Shown here: one piece after another, positions 1-6,394 of the stretch
How the letters are laid out: every line of letters begins with the position of its first letter
Numbering within the stretch: the first letter of the stretch is position 1
Source of the DNA: Actinophytocola sp050699915
GTDB taxonomy: Bacteria; Actinomycetota; Actinomycetes; Mycobacteriales; Pseudonocardiaceae
Reading direction: 5' to 3'
NCBI RefSeq assembly: GCF_050699915.1
Contig: NZ_JBOHGA010000064.1
Span: 1 to 30,279, forward strand
DNA length: 30,279 bases
The notes under the pieces: model-generated
Databases searched by the model: none
What the model saw: only the letters and a program-made list of their open reading frames with translations
What the model was told of the DNA's origin: nothing
Position numbers and translations under genes: made by a program

Positions 1-1
1 G

Positions 2-427
2 TCCGGCTGGCGGGCGACGGTTCGTCACGGCTGGGTCTCGGCGGAGATCGAGCTCGCCGCCGGCCGCGCCGAGGAGGCCGTCACCCACGCCGGACCGGCC
101 GCCGAACTCGCCGCGGAGTCGGGCTCGGTCCGGCACCGGATCAAGTCCGACCTGGTCCTGGGCGCGGCACTCGGCGCGCGCGGCGACCGGACCGGGGCGG
201 CGAAGATCGTCGGGCCGGCCCTCGACGACGCGGACGACCTGGGGCTGTTGTCCCTGGTGTGGCCTGGAGCGTTGATCATGGCCGGCTTGGCCGCCGATCG
301 AGAGGATCGGCTTTGTCAGTGGGCCGCAGTAGCCTTACGGAGCGTGTTGCGTCGGGCCGACCCGGTTGGTCGCCGGCTGGCCGAACGCTCCGCGTGGGTG
401 CCGCGTCTCACTGGCCCAACTGGGTGA
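2..427 (+). CDS. C-terminal part of a hypothetical protein (5' end outside window)
   Basis: An open frame runs from the window edge to a TGA at 425-427 and gives about 141 residues with strongly GC-biased third positions, so it is coding. It is Ala/Leu/Glu-rich with alternating helical stretches (for example GWVSAEIELAAGRAEEAVTH), which resembles a TPR-like helical repeat, but no catalytic motif is visible. By position next to sigD it could correspond to the M. tuberculosis Rv3415c-type hypothetical protein; this is a synteny guess. The last 40 residues have less GC-biased codons. The downstream regulator begins about 120 bases later on the same strand. Function unknown. Confidence 0.65.
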   Translation, partial: SGWRATVRHGWVSAEIELAAGRAEEAVTHAGPAAELAAESGSVRHRIKSDLVLGAALGARGDRTGAAKIVGPALDDADDLGLLSLVWPGALIMAGLAADREDRLCQWAAVALRSVLRRADPVGRRLAERSAWVPRLTGPTG

Positions 428-548
428 CGGGGCGCGTACGGACATCTGGGCGAACTGGTCGGAAGAATTACCACCAGATCGTGTCAAGGTTCGCCCCGAA
501 GCGTCCGATAGGGAGGAGTACGTCACTCGGCTGCAGGAAGGAGTCCCC

Positions 549-1145
549 GTGACGACGGTCTTGATTTGCGACGACCGCCGCGGCGTTCGGGAAGGCTTGA
601 CCCGTGTCATGTCCGCGGTTCCAGGGGTTAGTCGCATCGACTGCGTAGCGCACGGTGACGAGCTGCTCGCCAGATTCTCCCGAGCTCCGGTCGATGTCGT
701 ACTGGTCGGCACGCAGCGTGCTGTGCCGACGGGGGTCGAGGCGACCCGCCGGCTGGTGTCCGCGAACCCGCAGGCCAATGTGATCGTCTTCGGCGCCCCC
801 GACGACGCCAGCAGCATCGCGGCCGCGATCGCCGGTGGTGCCCGCGGCTACCTGCGCTGGGACGCCTCGCGCCCCGAGCTGGTAGCCGCCCTGGCGCACA
901 CGCTCGCGAGCACCTCGGTGCCCGCGCCGCGGCAGCCGTCCGACCCCGGCGTCCAGCTCACCGATCGCGAGCTGCAGGTGCTCCGTGGCATGGCGATGGG
1001 CAAGAGCAACGGTCAGATCGGCCGCGAGCTCTACCTGTCCGAGGACACGGTGAAGACCCACGCCCGCCGGCTGTTCCGCAAGCTCGGTGTGCGCGACCGC
1101 GCCCAGGCCGTGGCCCACGGCTTCCGGCGGGGCCTCGTCGCCTGA
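549..1145 (+). CDS. Atypical LuxR-family response regulator (receiver lacks phosphorylation residues)
   Basis: A 198-residue protein with a receiver-like domain (about 1-120) and a C-terminal LuxR/NarL helix-turn-helix (about 135-198: LTDRELQVLRGMAMGKSNGQ, then SEDTVKTHARRLFRKLGV). The GTG at 549 is chosen because AGGAAGGAG lies just upstream and the receiver begins at once (TVLICDDRR). The acidic pair D8-D9 is kept, but the phospho-acceptor position reads VVLVGTQ (Gly54 in place of Asp), the usual Thr/Ser position is Gly (VIVFGAP), and the usual Lys position is Trp (GYLRWDA). It is therefore probably phosphorylation-independent. No kinase gene is adjacent. DNA-binding regulator; target unknown, possibly sigD next door. 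A longer in-frame start at 366 is unlikely. Confidence 0.88.
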   Translation: MTTVLICDDRRGVREGLTRVMSAVPGVSRIDCVAHGDELLARFSRAPVDVVLVGTQRAVPTGVEATRRLVSANPQANVIVFGAPDDASSIAAAIAGGARGYLRWDASRPELVAALAHTLASTSVPAPRQPSDPGVQLTDRELQVLRGMAMGKSNGQIGRELYLSEDTVKTHARRLFRKLGVRDRAQAVAHGFRRGLVA

Positions 1146-1166
1146 CCCAACCGCACGAAGCGAACC

Positions 1167-1206
1167 GAACGACGCCCCCCGCGCGCCACGCGGGACGGCG
1201 TCGTTC
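1167..1206 (+). terminator. Strong hairpin terminator after the LuxR-type regulator
   Basis: A perfect 10-bp inverted repeat (GAACGACGCC at 1167-1176 with GGCGTCGTTC at 1197-1206) encloses a second 6-bp stem (CCCGCG at 1178-1183 with CGCGGG at 1189-1194). It begins 21 bases after the stop codon at 1145. There is no T-tract, which is common for actinobacterial terminators. Confidence 0.7.
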
Positions 1207-1239
1207 AGCGCGTTCTGGACAAGTTCTCGGATGAGCGGT

Positions 1240-1290
1240 AGACCTCTTCGTAGAGGTCTCGTCACTGAGAGATACGACCTCGTGTCTCTC
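1240..1290 (+). other. Two consecutive small hairpins in the sigD upstream region
   Basis: AGACCTCT (1240-1247), loop TCGT, then AGAGGTCT (1252-1259) form a perfect 8-bp stem. Directly after it, GAGAGATAC (1267-1275) pairs with GTGTCTCTC (1282-1290) with one G-T wobble and a 6-base loop. They lie inside the 278-base gap 1146-1423, between the terminator and sigD. They could be a second terminator, an mRNA structure or operator sites. The rest of the gap holds only a possible sigD promoter. Confidence 0.45.
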
Positions 1291-1378
1291 ACCAGCACGT
1301 ACTGGGCTTGTTTGTGTCGCGCGGTACGGTGGGTGACACCTGCGTGAGGGGCCAGCACCGCTCTCACGAGCTGTGCCG

Positions 1379-1406
1379 TTGGACTGACCGTACCTGCACG
1401 TAACAC
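1379..1406 (+). promoter_or_regulatory. Possible sigD promoter
   Basis: TTGGAC at 1379-1384 is followed after 16 bases by TAACAC at 1401-1406, 17 bases before the sigD ATG. This resembles a housekeeping actinobacterial promoter with a very short leader. The -10 matches TAnnnT imperfectly (the T is one base late), so the call is tentative. Confidence 0.35.
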
Positions 1407-1423
1407 TGAGGCTGCTCGCTGCG

Positions 1424-1996
1424 ATGACCACATTGGGGGACGGACTGGACGCATCAGTTGGTGCTGCCGTCGAGGGCGATCCACGCGCCATTGACCGGGT
1501 GCTTGCGTCCATCCGGCCCTTAGTCGTGCGGTACTGCCGTGCGCGTGTGGGAAGGCAGGAGCGTTCGTTCGCTTCGGCAGACGACGTCGCACAGGAGGTG
1601 TGTCTCGCGGTGCTAACGGCATTGCCCAGCTACCGCGACCAGGGGCGACCATTCCTGGCGTTCGTGTACGGCATCGCCGCGCACAAGGTCGCCGACGCCC
1701 ATCGGGCGGCCGGACGTAACCGAATCGAGCCGGTGGCCGACGTTCCAGATGAACCGGAGACCGCAGCCGGTCCGGAGCAGCGCGCCATGCAGGCAGACCT
1801 GAGCCGCCGTATGAGCGACCTGCTGGATGTACTACCCGACAAGCAACGTGACATCGTGTTGCTCCGGGTCGTGGTGGGACTCTCGGCCGAGGAGACCGCA
1901 GAGGCGGTCGGCTCGACACCGGGAGCCGTCCGGGTGGCACAGCATCGTGCGCTTGCTCGGCTACGGAAGACGTTGTCCGCGGAGGAGGTGGTCTGA
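1424..1996 (+). CDS. sigD: RNA polymerase sigma factor SigD (group 4/ECF)
   Basis: A 190-residue sigma-70 family protein. Region 2 spans about 20-95 (ADDVAQEVCLAVLTALPSYR, then FVYGIAAHKVADAHR) and region 4 about 125-185 (LLDVLPDKQRDIVLLRVVVG, then AETAEAVGSTPGAVRVAQHRALARLR pattern). Length fits ECF sigma factors. The gene abuts the next one exactly: its TGA at 1994-1996 is followed by the rsdA ATG at 1997. The order sigD-rsdA-...-DUF5319-guaB2-guaB3-choD matches the M. tuberculosis sigD locus, which supports the name. By family knowledge SigD directs a stationary-phase/stress regulon and is held inactive by the membrane anti-sigma factor RsdA. Confidence 0.92.
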   Translation: MTTLGDGLDASVGAAVEGDPRAIDRVLASIRPLVVRYCRARVGRQERSFASADDVAQEVCLAVLTALPSYRDQGRPFLAFVYGIAAHKVADAHRAAGRNRIEPVADVPDEPETAAGPEQRAMQADLSRRMSDLLDVLPDKQRDIVLLRVVVGLSAEETAEAVGSTPGAVRVAQHRALARLRKTLSAEEVV

Positions 1997-2920
1997 ATGG
2001 GTGATCGGAGAAGTCACGGCGAGCCGGACATCGACCTGACACAGGCCGACACTTCCGAGTTCGACCTCTCGCACGTCCACTCCGACGACGAGTATCTCGA
2101 CCTGCTCAGCGGCGCGAACCTCGACGATCCCGGCGATGTCCCCGGCGACCAGCTGAGCGAGCTGCTCATGTCGTGGCGCCGCGACATCGAGACCGAGCCC
2201 ATCGAAGACCTCGTCGACGAGAAGCTCGCCGCCGTCACCGTGCAGGCGGCCCGGCTGCGCCGCAAGCGGCGCCCGCGCCTGCTCGTGCCCGTCGCCGCCG
2301 CGGCCGCCGTGCTGGCGATCGCGTTCGCCGGCGTCGGTCTCGCCGCCCGCGACGCCCAGCCGGGTGACACGCTGTGGGCGCTGACCAAGGTGCTCTACTC
2401 CGACCACGCCCGTTCGGTGGAGGCCGCCGCGGAGGTCAAGGCCGACCTGCGCGAGGCACAGGCCGCGCTGAGCGACGGCGATCTCGACGAGGCGAAGTCC
2501 AAGCTGGAGGATGCGCACGCCCAGCTGGGCACGGTGTCCAGCGAGGATGGTCTGAAGGCCCTCGAGAAGCAGCATGCGCAGCTGCTGGCGCAGCTGCCGG
2601 GCAACCCGTCCGGCGAGGCGCCGCAGCCGCCGCAGCCGAACCCGACGACCGTGCCGGATCCGGACCCGGGCAGCGGGAGCGGCACGGACACCGGCACCGA
2701 AGTGCCGACCAACCCGGACACGAGCGAGAGCCTGCCGCCGGACGAGACGACCGACCCGCCGGAGGAGACGACCGACCCGCCGCCGACGTCGACGGAGGAG
2801 TCGCGCAGCGAGGACCCGCCGCCCGGTGGGGAGCCGGCCGCGCCGGGAGGCGGAGAGCCCGCGGGAGCGCAGTCGGTGCCCGGCCAGACGGCCGGCGCGG
2901 AGGGCGAGCCGGTCGGCTGA
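1997..2920 (+). CDS. rsdA: Anti-sigma-D factor RsdA, single-pass membrane protein
   Basis: 307 residues. The acidic N-terminal region (about 10-85: DIDLTQADTSEFDLSHVHSD) matches the RsdA sigma-D-binding type. A basic stretch (RLRRKRRPR) precedes one transmembrane helix at about 95-117. A helical segment follows (about 120-200), then a Pro/Thr/Glu/Gly-rich tail of about 100 residues likely outside the membrane. It starts directly after the sigD stop, so the pair is probably co-translated. In M. tuberculosis RsdA binds SigD at the membrane and is removed by regulated proteolysis; the same role is inferred here. The long low-complexity tail is typical of cell-wall-spanning regions. Confidence 0.88.
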   Translation: MGDRRSHGEPDIDLTQADTSEFDLSHVHSDDEYLDLLSGANLDDPGDVPGDQLSELLMSWRRDIETEPIEDLVDEKLAAVTVQAARLRRKRRPRLLVPVAAAAAVLAIAFAGVGLAARDAQPGDTLWALTKVLYSDHARSVEAAAEVKADLREAQAALSDGDLDEAKSKLEDAHAQLGTVSSEDGLKALEKQHAQLLAQLPGNPSGEAPQPPQPNPTTVPDPDPGSGSGTDTGTEVPTNPDTSESLPPDETTDPPEETTDPPPTSTEESRSEDPPPGGEPAAPGGGEPAGAQSVPGQTAGAEGEPVG

Positions 2921-2927
2921 GACCGGC
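2908..2927 (+). terminator. Hairpin across the rsdA stop codon
   Basis: GCCGGTC (2908-2914) and GACCGGC (2921-2927) form a 7-bp stem with loop GGCTGA that spans the rsdA stop codon. It could be a weak terminator. No T-tract follows, and a possible promoter for the next gene starts at 2939. Confidence 0.4.
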
Positions 2928-2938
2928 CGTTCGAGAGC

Positions 2939-2944
2939 TAGGCT
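2939..2944 (+). promoter_or_regulatory. -10 element for a possible leaderless transcript of the 59-residue gene
   Basis: TAGGCT (TAnnnT) lies exactly 7 bases before the ATG at 2952, and no Shine-Dalgarno sequence is visible between them. The same geometry is seen before choD in this window. Confidence 0.4.
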
Positions 2945-2951
2945 TGCGCAC

Positions 2952-3131
2952 ATGATCGCAGGTCACGTGTACAGCCAAGCTCCGCGCTGCGCGGAGTGCG
3001 GCGGCCGTGCCCTGCTGATCGAGGAGGCCGCGCAGGCCCTCGCGAAGGAGTCACTCGGCCGCCTGGTAGCCCAGAGATGCCCCTTCGAAGACGGCTGGCA
3101 CGTCCACGCCCCCTCGAAGGAGTCCGACTAG
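2952..3131 (+). CDS. 59-residue Cys-containing hypothetical protein
   Basis: A small protein of 59 residues with a C-x2-C knuckle near the N-terminus (APRCAECGGRALLIEEAAQA) and a later Cys followed by His residues (QRCPFEDGWHVHAP). This could form a one-metal zinc ribbon. The ATG at 2952 is chosen because the coding signal begins there and TAGGCT is correctly placed for a leaderless start. The stop TAG at 3129-3131 overlaps head-on with the stop of the minus-strand STAND gene, sharing the self-complementary tetramer CTAG. Family not recognised; it resembles small zinc-ribbon proteins common in actinomycetes. Confidence 0.65.
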   Translation: MIAGHVYSQAPRCAECGGRALLIEEAAQALAKESLGRLVAQRCPFEDGWHVHAPSKESD

Positions 3132-5815
3132 CGCGTCATGGCTTCCGGGGTTCCGTCACCGCCACGCCGGAACATCGAACTCAGGCGTCGTCGTATCTCG
3201 TCGGCGGGATACGGGCGTCCGTACTTGTCGTACAGGTTCGCGGCTTCCTGCCAGCAATTAACGGCCTCGGTGGTGTTTCCGGTGTGGTGCAGGGCCGTCG
3301 CGAGCGTGTCGAGTGGCTGCGCGACCGTTTCGCCGAGGTTGCCCGTGACACGACCGAGGCTGATCGCCTGCTGACACAGGTCGATCACCTTGCGGTACTC
3401 GCCGAGTCCGAGCCATGCGCGGGCGAGCAGGTGCAAGGCAAAGGGTTCGCCGTAAAGGTCGCCGGCTCGTCGTCGGAGTTCCAGACTGCGTTCGCCGCAT
3501 TCGAGAGCCTCTTGATAGTGCCCAAGGCCGATGTACGCCTGCGTCATATTTCCCTCGAGTACCGCTTCGAGGCGTCCGGTGTCGACACCTCGGCTCAGGG
3601 GCAGCGCTTCTCGGAGGTAGGTATTTGCGTCGTCGAACCGTTCCTTCTTCAACCACAAGCAGGCGAAGCCGTTGAGTGCCCACGCATGACGTAGATGATC
3701 CCCGAGCGCTCGGCTCGTTGCCAGCGCCTGTTGGATATCGATTTCGGCCGCATCCCAACTGCGCATCTCGATATGTGTGTCTCCCCGTCGGGCGTGGAAG
3801 AATGACTCCGCGCTGCGGTCCCCGCAATCTTGTGCCGCTGCTATTCCGCAGCTGTCAACCTCGATGATTTCGTCCCAGCTGCCCGTTAAGTACAGGAATC
3901 GCATGCTGTCAGCGAACTGGAGGACGTGCCGATGCATTCCCCGGCGGGCGGCGTCGCGCAGTGCCGCGAGTAGGTTGGCTCGTTCGGATTCCAGCCAGTC
4001 CAGTGCCGCAGGACGATCGAGAGTCACTTTGGGATAGTCGACAGGAGCTGCGAGTTGCTGCGGTAGCCGCGGGTTCGCGATGTACACGAGCTCATCGCAG
4101 ATACGGGCGGTATGGGCATACCAGTCGAGTAGATTTCGTACTGCGCTGGCGCGGACGTCATCGTGATCGAAATGGTGTGCTTGATCGGTGGCGTAGGCGC
4201 GTAGCAGGTCATGAAATCGATATCGCATTCGGGCGGCTCGTTCGATGAGATGTGCGCTTGCCAGGTCATCGAGCAATCCACGGGCCGCCGCCCCGTCCAG
4301 CCCGGCGACAGCGGCCGCAGCGGGTATGGAGAGGTCAGGGCCAGGATGCAGGCCGAGGCGTCGGAAGAGTTGCGCGTGCTCGGCGGGAAGCCGTTGGTAG
4401 GACCAGTCGAACACCGTCCGAACCGCCGCTCGCTCATCGCCACCACGACTCAGGACATCCAGTCGGTCGTGTTCGTCGGCTAGTTCGGCAACGACCTCGC
4501 CGACTGTCGTGTGCGGGTTGGTGGCCACTCTGCCAGCAGCGATGCGCAGCGCCAGCGGCAGCCGCGCGCAGAGCGAGATCAAGTCCGCGACCGCCTCGGG
4601 TTCGGTCTTGGCACGCGTGGAGCCGATGATTCCGGTCACGAGGGCGAGCGCTTCGGCTGGAGCGAGCAGGTCGAGGGTGAGGCGATGGGCGGCCTCGGTG
4701 ACAACGAGGCCGGTGAGGCTGTCTCGGCTGGTCACCAGGACCATGCAGCCGCCGGCTCCCGGCAGCAGCGGGCGGACTTGATCGGCGCTGTTGGCGTTGT
4801 CGAGCACGATCAACATCCGCCGCTCGCCCAACAACGAGCGATACAACGCGGCTTGCGCGTCCACGCCGATCGGCATTTGTTCGGCGGGCGTACCCAGTGC
4901 ACGCAAGAACCCGTCGAGTACTTCGCCGGGCGTGGCGGACTCGCCGGGTCCGTAGCCGCGCAGGTTGATGTGCAGAGTGCCATCGGGAAAGTGATTCTGC
5001 ATTCGGTGCGCCCAGTGCACCGCCAACGTGGTCTTCCCGATTCCCGCTGTGCCGTCGACTGCTGAAATGACGACCGAGCGCGTCGGCTCGCTGCTGGACT
5101 GGGTTGGGATGAGTGTGTCGAGGGCGGCGAGATGCTCGGCCCGGCCCGTGAAGTCTCGCACCGCAAGTGGCAGTTGTCGTGGCGTCACCCACGGTCGGGG
5201 TTCACTGTTGCCCGCCAAAGTCGTGGGTGGGTAGGGATGGTCGGGCAGAGCGATCCAGGCGGAGGTGTTGGTCTCCTTCTGGGACAGCGAAACCAGGCGA
5301 TACGTATCGGGCTTTGCCTCAGGGTGGTGGCGAACGATGTCCTCGAAGAACCAGTCGGACGTAATCATCGCCAGCACGCCCGGTGAGGTGGCGAGCGCGG
5401 CTTTGACTGGTTCGGCGTCGATCAGACGGAACGCGAGGTTGAGCGCCGCCGACGTGACGCCGTGGTCGTCGTAGTGGACATTTCCAGCGTGCAGAGCCAT
5501 TCGCAGACGGAACTGCTCGACGTCGGCGTGGATGGCATTGTGTGCCTGCAGGGCAGCGACCAGTGTCGGTGGCAATGATTCGACCAACACCGTCTTCGCC
5601 GACGATTCGGGGACGAGGATGAACATCCCGTCGCCGCGATCTTCTCGATAACAGTCTGCCCATGGCACGCCGACGGTGTCGAACGTCGTGCGCACCACCC
5701 GGTAGAGCCCGTCGCGAACAGCGAGCTGGTTGAGGTTCGTACGCCGTCGGTCCCCGAACCCCTCCACATCCACGACGACGATCGTGTGATGCTTCGCCTC
5801 GTGCTCCTGCCGCAT
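3128..5815 (-). CDS. STAND NTPase with N-terminal nucleotide-cyclase-like domain and C-terminal TPR repeats
   Basis: 895 residues. The ATG at 5815 is preferred over an in-frame TTG at 5833 because GGAGG lies about 8 bases upstream. Residues about 10-180 resemble a class III cyclase homology domain: VVVDVEGFGD (Asp16), REDRGDGMF (Asp62) and NLAFR (Asn126, Arg130) match the two metal-binding Asp and the transition-state Asn/Arg, while the adenine-recognising Lys position appears to be Glu. An NB-ARC/STAND ATPase follows: Walker A DGTAGIGKTT at 254-263, Walker B LIVLDN at 335-340, VLVTSRD, and a LPLALR motif. Residues about 600-880 are helical repeats of TPR type. There is no LuxR DNA-binding domain or membrane segment. 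By eye its GC is lower than its neighbours. Role unknown: signalling switch or possible conflict/defence protein (inference). Confidence 0.85.
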   Translation of the reverse strand: MRQEHEAKHHTIVVVDVEGFGDRRRTNLNQLAVRDGLYRVVRTTFDTVGVPWADCYREDRGDGMFILVPESSAKTVLVESLPPTLVAALQAHNAIHADVEQFRLRMALHAGNVHYDDHGVTSAALNLAFRLIDAEPVKAALATSPGVLAMITSDWFFEDIVRHHPEAKPDTYRLVSLSQKETNTSAWIALPDHPYPPTTLAGNSEPRPWVTPRQLPLAVRDFTGRAEHLAALDTLIPTQSSSEPTRSVVISAVDGTAGIGKTTLAVHWAHRMQNHFPDGTLHINLRGYGPGESATPGEVLDGFLRALGTPAEQMPIGVDAQAALYRSLLGERRMLIVLDNANSADQVRPLLPGAGGCMVLVTSRDSLTGLVVTEAAHRLTLDLLAPAEALALVTGIIGSTRAKTEPEAVADLISLCARLPLALRIAAGRVATNPHTTVGEVVAELADEHDRLDVLSRGGDERAAVRTVFDWSYQRLPAEHAQLFRRLGLHPGPDLSIPAAAAVAGLDGAAARGLLDDLASAHLIERAARMRYRFHDLLRAYATDQAHHFDHDDVRASAVRNLLDWYAHTARICDELVYIANPRLPQQLAAPVDYPKVTLDRPAALDWLESERANLLAALRDAARRGMHRHVLQFADSMRFLYLTGSWDEIIEVDSCGIAAAQDCGDRSAESFFHARRGDTHIEMRSWDAAEIDIQQALATSRALGDHLRHAWALNGFACLWLKKERFDDANTYLREALPLSRGVDTGRLEAVLEGNMTQAYIGLGHYQEALECGERSLELRRRAGDLYGEPFALHLLARAWLGLGEYRKVIDLCQQAISLGRVTGNLGETVAQPLDTLATALHHTGNTTEAVNCWQEAANLYDKYGRPYPADEIRRRLSSMFRRGGDGTPEAMTR

Positions 5816-5879
5816 CAGCCCAACCTCCGACAAAGGCCATTGTGCCGGGGAATCGGGCTAGGCGGGCACCGAGAAAGAG

Positions 5880-6269
5880 TTAGTTGTTCTGCGGGGTGAG
5901 GGCCGGCTTGGCGGTCGCGGTTACGCCGTCCGTGAAGCCGCGGCAGTACTCCCATGACACGTACGCCGCCGGGTTAGGGTCGAAGGCCGGCTCGTGGGGG
6001 CGCATTCGGCCGTCGTTGAGTAGCTGTTCCAGGGAGGCTCGCAGCAGGGCCCAGTCGTGGTAGTGCGGCTCCTGGCATTCGGCACAGTCGACCACCACCC
6101 CGCGGACAGCGCGTTGTTCCAGCAGGGCCTGGTACACGCCGAGGTCACGCAGGTCGGCCAACAACTCGGCTCGCTCCTGCGCGGTCACCGGGCCCTCTTC
6201 GGGCTCGTCGGGGCCGTCGAGCGCCCGGGCGGGGTCGTTCGGGTCGCCGGCGAACGGATCCGGGGGCAT
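5880..6269 (-). CDS. DUF5319 family protein (Rv3412-like)
   Basis: 129 residues. The ATG at 6269 (MPPDPFAGDPNDPARALDG) is chosen over longer upstream starts because GGGAAG lies about 6 bases before it and the longer version would run into the guaB2 promoter region. The N-terminal half is acidic. A central C-x2-C-x4-H-x-H motif (VVDCAECQEPHYHDW) could bind a metal, followed by a short conserved C-terminal region ending in the FTDGV area. It is divergently transcribed from guaB2, as Rv3412 is in M. tuberculosis, and this synteny supports the family call. The STAND gene follows on the same strand after 64 bases. No function is known to me. Confidence 0.8.
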   Translation of the reverse strand: MPPDPFAGDPNDPARALDGPDEPEEGPVTAQERAELLADLRDLGVYQALLEQRAVRGVVVDCAECQEPHYHDWALLRASLEQLLNDGRMRPHEPAFDPNPAAYVSWEYCRGFTDGVTATAKPALTPQNN

Positions 6270-6294
6270 CGCTTCTTCCCTCACGAACCCGCAC

Positions 6295-6332
6295 GGTACC
6301 TGGCCGACGCCCCCGGCCGGTACCAGGCCGAC
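6295..6332. repeat. 14-bp direct repeat in the divergent DUF5319/guaB2 promoter region
   Basis: GGTACCTGGCCGAC at 6295-6308 and GGTACCAGGCCGAC at 6319-6332 differ at one base and start 24 bases apart. The first repeat and the GGCCGGTACC beside the second also form an imperfect dyad. Located between two divergent start codons (6269 and 6395), this is a plausible operator. A TACCAT hexamer at 6350-6355 could be a guaB2 -10 element. Confidence 0.5.
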
Positions 6333-6394
6333 TCCACAACCAGTCCAGATACCATGGGATATCGGTGTCCAACCTGCGCAAACGGAAGGCACAC

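Noticed and set aside
259..552. Plus-strand 97-residue frame near the left edge
   Set aside because: It overlaps the better supported frame ending at 427 and the regulator start, and is Arg/Gly/Ser-rich without features.
468..2042. 524-residue minus-strand open frame opposite the LuxR-type regulator and sigD
   Set aside because: It shows no domain and is very Arg/Pro-rich; the plus-strand genes are clearly recognisable families.
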